From: CAZMRF01 sp964568735
Lineage (GTDB): Bacteria; Acidobacteriota; Polarisedimenticolia; JACPZX01
NCBI GenBank assembly: GCA_964568735.1
Contig: CAZMRF010000042.1
Span: forward strand, 1 to 43,279
Reading direction: 5' to 3'
Length of the DNA stretch: 43,279 nucleotides
How positions within the stretch are numbered: position 1 is the stretch's first letter; the number at the start of each line of letters is the position of its first letter. The notes beneath the pieces were generated by a model. That model made no database searches. It saw only the letters and a list, made by a program, of their open reading frames with translations, and was not told the origin of the DNA. Below, one piece after another: positions 41,001 to 43,279 of this stretch. Both the position numbers and the translations under genes were made by a program.

Positions 41001-41972
41001 GTCCCGGAAGCTATTCCCCGCCGCGGCCACGAAGAGAATCCCTCGCGCCATCTGCTCCTGCACCGCCTCCCGGAGCGAGCGCGAGTAGGTGAAACCGCCC
41101 CAGCTATTGTTCGTTGCGACGACATCGATGCCCCGTTCCTTCAGGAGCGCGAAGTAATCGAGGCAGGCGATCGCGCCCGACACGTACCCCGAGCCGCGTT
41201 CATCCAGGAACTTGCAGGCTGCGAGTGACGCCCGCCACGAGACTCCCGCGACGCCGATGCCGTTATCCCCGACCGCTGCGATGATCCCTGAAACATGCGT
41301 CCCGTGTCCGTTGTCGTCTCTGGGATCGGAGTCACCATTGAGGACATCGATGCCGTGGCAGTCATCCACGTATCCATTCCCGTCATCGTCGAACCCGTCA
41401 CCGTCGCAATCGAGCGGATTCGACCAGAGGTTCGCCACCAGATCGGGATGCGTGTAATCGTATCCGCTGTCGAGGACCCCGACGACGACCTGACTCGATC
41501 CCGTCGTCACGTCCCACGCCGCCGGAGTGTCAATGTCGGACCCGGATACCCCGTTGTTCTGCCCCGTGTTCGAGAGTCCCCACTGCGAGCCGAACTGCGG
41601 GTCATCCGGCGTATCACCGATTCGAACAACGTAGTCCGGCTCCGCGTACAGGACCGCCTCATCCTCCCGGAGCGCCCGAATGGCCGCCTCAACGGAAACA
41701 CCCGACGGCAACTCCACGAGACGGAGGTGCTGAATCCGACTGAATCTCCTGAGGGTCCTAACCCGGACCCTGGTTATGGTCCGCTCAACCGCGCGCTCAG
41801 AGGAACCGTTCCGGAAGCGGACCAAGGCTCGGTCGGCGGCATGTGCGTCGTCTCTCCCGACAAGATACTGCTCATGCGGCCGCAACCCGGCGACACCTCC
41901 ACTCGAGACAACGGACGTTGCGAGGGCGACCGTTCCCAGCATTGCCAGAATCGCGTACGCACCGGCACGCAT
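38010..41972 (-). CDS. Secreted subtilase (S8) with FG-GAP repeats and Cys-rich B-repeats
   Basis: A 1320-aa exported serine protease. ATG 41972 was chosen over 42056 because AAAGGGA lies upstream and a signal peptide begins (MRAGAYAILAMLGTVALAT). An inhibitor-I9-like propeptide (about 40-120) precedes the S8 catalytic domain (about 125-440). The catalytic residues are Asp168 (VVGVLDSGYDYTHPDL), His223 (DDNGHGTHVSG) and Ser388 (HGTSMAAPHVTG), with oxyanion Asn320 (VAAAGNS). A calcium-type Asp loop is inserted (NPLDCDGDGFDDDGNGYVDD). Residues about 570-980 contain FG-GAP/VCBS repeats (VALGDLNGDMRTDAAFG, VGDLNGDGLADIAVALGG, IADIDQDGRNDVVTAH). Two Cys-rich divergent InlB-B-like repeats (about 985-1130; PPGINCGPECSGP, DPPGIWCGMDCSEPY) and a Fn3-like tail complete it. 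It probably acts at the surface or outside the cell on proteins. Confidence 0.92.
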   Translation of the reverse strand: MRAGAYAILAMLGTVALATSVVSSGGVAGLRPHEQYLVGRDDAHAADRALVRFRNGSSERAVERTITRVRVRTLRRFSRIQHLRLVELPSGVSVEAAIRALREDEAVLYAEPDYVVRIGDTPDDPQFGSQWGLSNTGQNNGVSGSDIDTPAAWDVTTGSSQVVVGVLDSGYDYTHPDLVANLWSNPLDCDGDGFDDDGNGYVDDCHGIDVLNGDSDPRDDNGHGTHVSGIIAAVGDNGIGVAGVSWRASLAACKFLDERGSGYVSGAIACLDYFALLKERGIDVVATNNSWGGFTYSRSLREAVQEQMARGILFVAAAGNSFRDHDAYPTFPNGFSLPNVLAVAATDRNDSLVWFSDEGRYSIDLAAPGMEILSTTPGGAYEMRHGTSMAAPHVTGVAALLRAANPAADWRSIRNLILAGGDDLPELGRTVTGKRLNAFGALTCEASAVRSRLAPGGRAIVAAIGENIPLSFLGIECSAPGEAPVVALDPGSVPIPMQDDGILPDEAEGDGVFSGMWAPDAAGDYELVFPGDDRVAVRVLESEVPPHFSSTSYRGLPGLTMEAMAIGDISSDGLNDVVVTTGSFNVNVPSDTLTVFLQNAAGGLDGPVAYYVGDPRITALVTTVALGDLNGDMRTDAAFGTWLSSMSGNFVGVLYQEPGGTLGPVIRYATGNSERVAVGDLNHDGRMDLLAGRGAGNKALLDMFLQDAAGNLQPPVPLQVTFPDPTWDIDLAIVDVSGDGLDDIVVLALLTSTPAINSRRVAVLRQEPGGSFVMTHLLGDRTLLAYADSLGVGDLNGDGLADIAVALGGNRYATDPYVVIFFQDGTGSFEEPVRYPAFEIPHSVEIADIDQDGRNDVVTAHAGWGGVGTFFGTGRGTLYPYVLDPLPGSDSFNHQALGIGDLNGDGRPDLAYAEIQGRLHVLTNQMTAAPAAAEVTIIKPVGGKGTVVSRPPGINCGPECSGPHEYGCGPTCRAWFPAGTRVTFEAIPEPTSTFDRWEGFSCVPAPDGTCKTPFGPGGVIYAYFDYVGPRLTVSRKGPGTGAIRSDPPGIWCGMDCSEPYPWGSPVTLIAEAEPLSRFEGWGGRCSGAGPCTVPVEGPQSVEAWFHLPILLRGPGQATSYYADAPQPAFEWHPGTRESFKVFWSATPAFGKNSVTTGKAWLTGDAYTPDPELWGRILRLAGSTGAVHWMVKGRDGSGSLESSEPGTILVAGSQAPDLTAPADGQVFSSQDPAPTLLWEPNHNESYRVVFSWRPDLKGKPKVQSGEGYTLGGNSWTIPDVAWEQIKSALAPRGGGTVHFAIFAKDALGRATRSATYSLQIQ

Positions 41973-42070
41973 CAGTCCCTTTCCAGGCACCCAGAAAGCC
42001 TTGCTCTTCACCCCGACCGAGGAAGCCGCTTGCCCATCACGAAGGATTACTAGCATTTCATATTCCGTAA

Positions 42071-42109
42071 CCTGCCGTAGAGCCGCCTGTCGTAGCCATG
42101 CCTAGCATG
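42071..42109. repeat. Short direct repeat and palindrome upstream of the subtilase
   Basis: Two imperfect 15-base units lie in tandem (CCTGCCGTAGAGCCG, 42071-42085; CCTGTCGTAGCCATG, 42086-42100). They run into the hairpin CATGCCTAGCATG (42097-42109). The block is 100-137 bases upstream of the subtilase start and about 70 bases beyond the transposase stop. It could be a regulatory site or part of the IS end; neither is established. Confidence 0.3.
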
Positions 42110-42176
42110 AAAACACGACGGCGAACGCTCACACGCTGTACTGACTGGACAGTGCCGAGTTCGGCCTGATGGTACC

Positions 42177-43279
42177 TCACCCGGCGTTGCGGATGGACGT
42201 GGCCTCGTCTGATCGCCGGTAGGCGGCGAGGAGTTTTCGCAGTTGTTCGTCAGCGCCTCCCCCATCGAGAAATTCCGGCAGTCCCTCCCGTAGCGAGGAG
42301 GCCACGACGAGTTCCGAGGGCGGGCGCGAGGGGTCCATGGTCCTGAGCCACGAGCGGAAGCTGTCCCACACGAGCGCGCCGTGATTGACGGCAAGGTGCA
42401 GAAGCAGTCCCGGAGCGATGCACCCGAGCTGCACGTGGAGGTGGTAGGCGTTGTTCTTGCGGCGGACCTTCTGCCGGTACTCCTCGGAGCTCATGTGGAG
42501 GTGCTGGCCGGCGCTGCGGCGCCGGATCGGAGTCATCTCCTCCATCCAGAAGTGGTAGGCGTAGACGCCTAGCACGTGGATGGCCTGCCGGAAGCCCGTC
42601 TCGATCTTGAAGCGGTGGAAGTACAGCACGATGACGTCGAGAGGGTCCATCTCGGCGTCGCTCGTCATCAGGAGGATGCTCCCTCGCACGGGGTGCTCCA
42701 CGACGACGAAGCGGACCTCCCGTCCGACGGGACGCCACAGCAGGTTGGCGCAGGCGTAGCGGATCTTCACGTGCGACTCGCCGGGGATGGGACTGAACGC
42801 CGAGAGCATGAGGGAGGACTCCTCGAAGAGAGTTCTGAGGTGGATCTTCTCTCCGTAGAGGCGCGGGCGGCCGCGCCGGCGCTTGTCCACCGGCTCGACC
42901 GGCAGGTAGGCCACCGAGTTGATCCTGGCACGGGTGACCAGGTGGTGGCCGCCTTCAAGCAGCGGCAGGATGATCTTGCGAGAGGCGTAGTAGGCGTCAG
43001 CGACGAGGATCACCTTGCGCTCCCACGGCCTCGTGGCGGAGTAGAACAGTTCCACCATCCGGTCCAGAAGCGTCCTCTGATCGCGGTTCGACCAGACGAG
43101 CCCCTCGTGGATCCGAGCCACGAGCGGGACGGCGCCGACGTGGCCGGCCGGCCCCTTCACCAGAAGCGACACCGCCTGGAAGGAGTGTCCCATGATGAAG
43201 GGGGGCTTCGAGTTGCTGTCGGCCGACTGGTGAAGAGACCGCACGGCGGGCATCTTGCGGCCCTCCTTGGGCGCCTTCA
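42177..43279 (-). mobile_element. DDE transposase gene of an insertion sequence (truncated by window edge)
   Basis: The minus-strand frame is open to the window end (preceding residues KAPKEGRK before MPAVRSLHQSADSNSKPPF), so the N-terminus lies outside. Visible DDE-type features are an RNase-H-like core with SLHQSADSNSKPPFIMGHSF, the second-acid region KVILVADAYYASRK, and the distal Glu segment VLYFHRFKIETGFRQAI, followed by YAYHFWMEEMTP. The lineage looks like IS4-related or another DDE_Tnp_1-like family. No frameshift is seen, so it may be functional if the outer part is intact. Inverted terminal repeats could not be identified, because only one end of the element is visible. Confidence 0.85.

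Noticed and set aside
1..43279. CRISPR array, tRNA, rRNA or riboswitch
   Set aside because: Intergenic regions were read for regular repeats, cloverleaf-like ends and conserved RNA motifs. Nothing convincing was found beyond the hairpins listed.

Overview
The window is a GC-rich, gene-dense bacterial chromosome segment of about 43 kb. The content suggests an Acidobacteriota-type or similar environmental Gram-negative bacterium. Reasons are a membrane Ser/Thr kinase with a C-terminal TolB/WD40-like propeller, a secreted HAF-repeat protein, stand-alone MacB-like permeases, a TonB receptor with its own sigma/anti-sigma pair, and large secreted sulfatases. This is an inference from gene content; no rRNA or tRNA gene was seen.

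Layout. 1-594 is the PDZ tail of an HtrA-like protease cut by the window edge. It converges on a large arylsulfatase (774-3140, minus). 3441-7220 is an adaptor plus two MacB-like permeases with no ATPase. 7242-9739 is an old tandem duplication of about 1.25 kb. It produced two paralogous secreted proteins (7296-8069 and 8527-9291) and a dead 5' fragment of the TonB receptor (8221-8481). The intact receptor (9468-12050) is followed by an ECF sigma factor and a FecR-like regulator (12209-13950), so the cassette reads receptor-sigma-anti-sigma. On the minus strand follow a sulfatase-like enzyme with Thr in the nucleophile position, a DEAD-box helicase translationally coupled to a small unknown protein, and a fatty acid desaturase. 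On the plus strand are the kinase-propeller protein (18949-21672) and an ArsB/NhaD-type permease (21731-22963).

From 22983 to the end almost everything lies on the minus strand. It begins with a C-terminal scrap of an ABC ATPase, then the HAF-repeat protein and a secreted protein with a possible caspase-like (clan CD) domain. Next is a tightly overlapping operon of an MMPL/RND exporter, a thioredoxin-like protein without CxxC, and a B12-type radical SAM enzyme (30555 to 26205). A second possible ABC ATPase scrap sits at 30600-30695. A three-gene inorganic-carbon uptake operon follows, dabA-dabB plus an extra NuoM-like subunit (36600 to 30728). Upstream of it is an arsenic-linked arsI-sigZ pair (37773 to 36690), then a 1320-residue subtilase with FG-GAP repeats, then a DDE transposase running off the right edge.

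The most unusual items are the three-gene DAB operon beside arsI-sigZ, the possible clan CD peptidase at 24095-26011, the MMPL/Trx-like/radical SAM operon, the duplication whose joint falls in a terminator hairpin, and the two ABC ATPase scraps in a window that also carries an ATPase-less MacAB-type operon.
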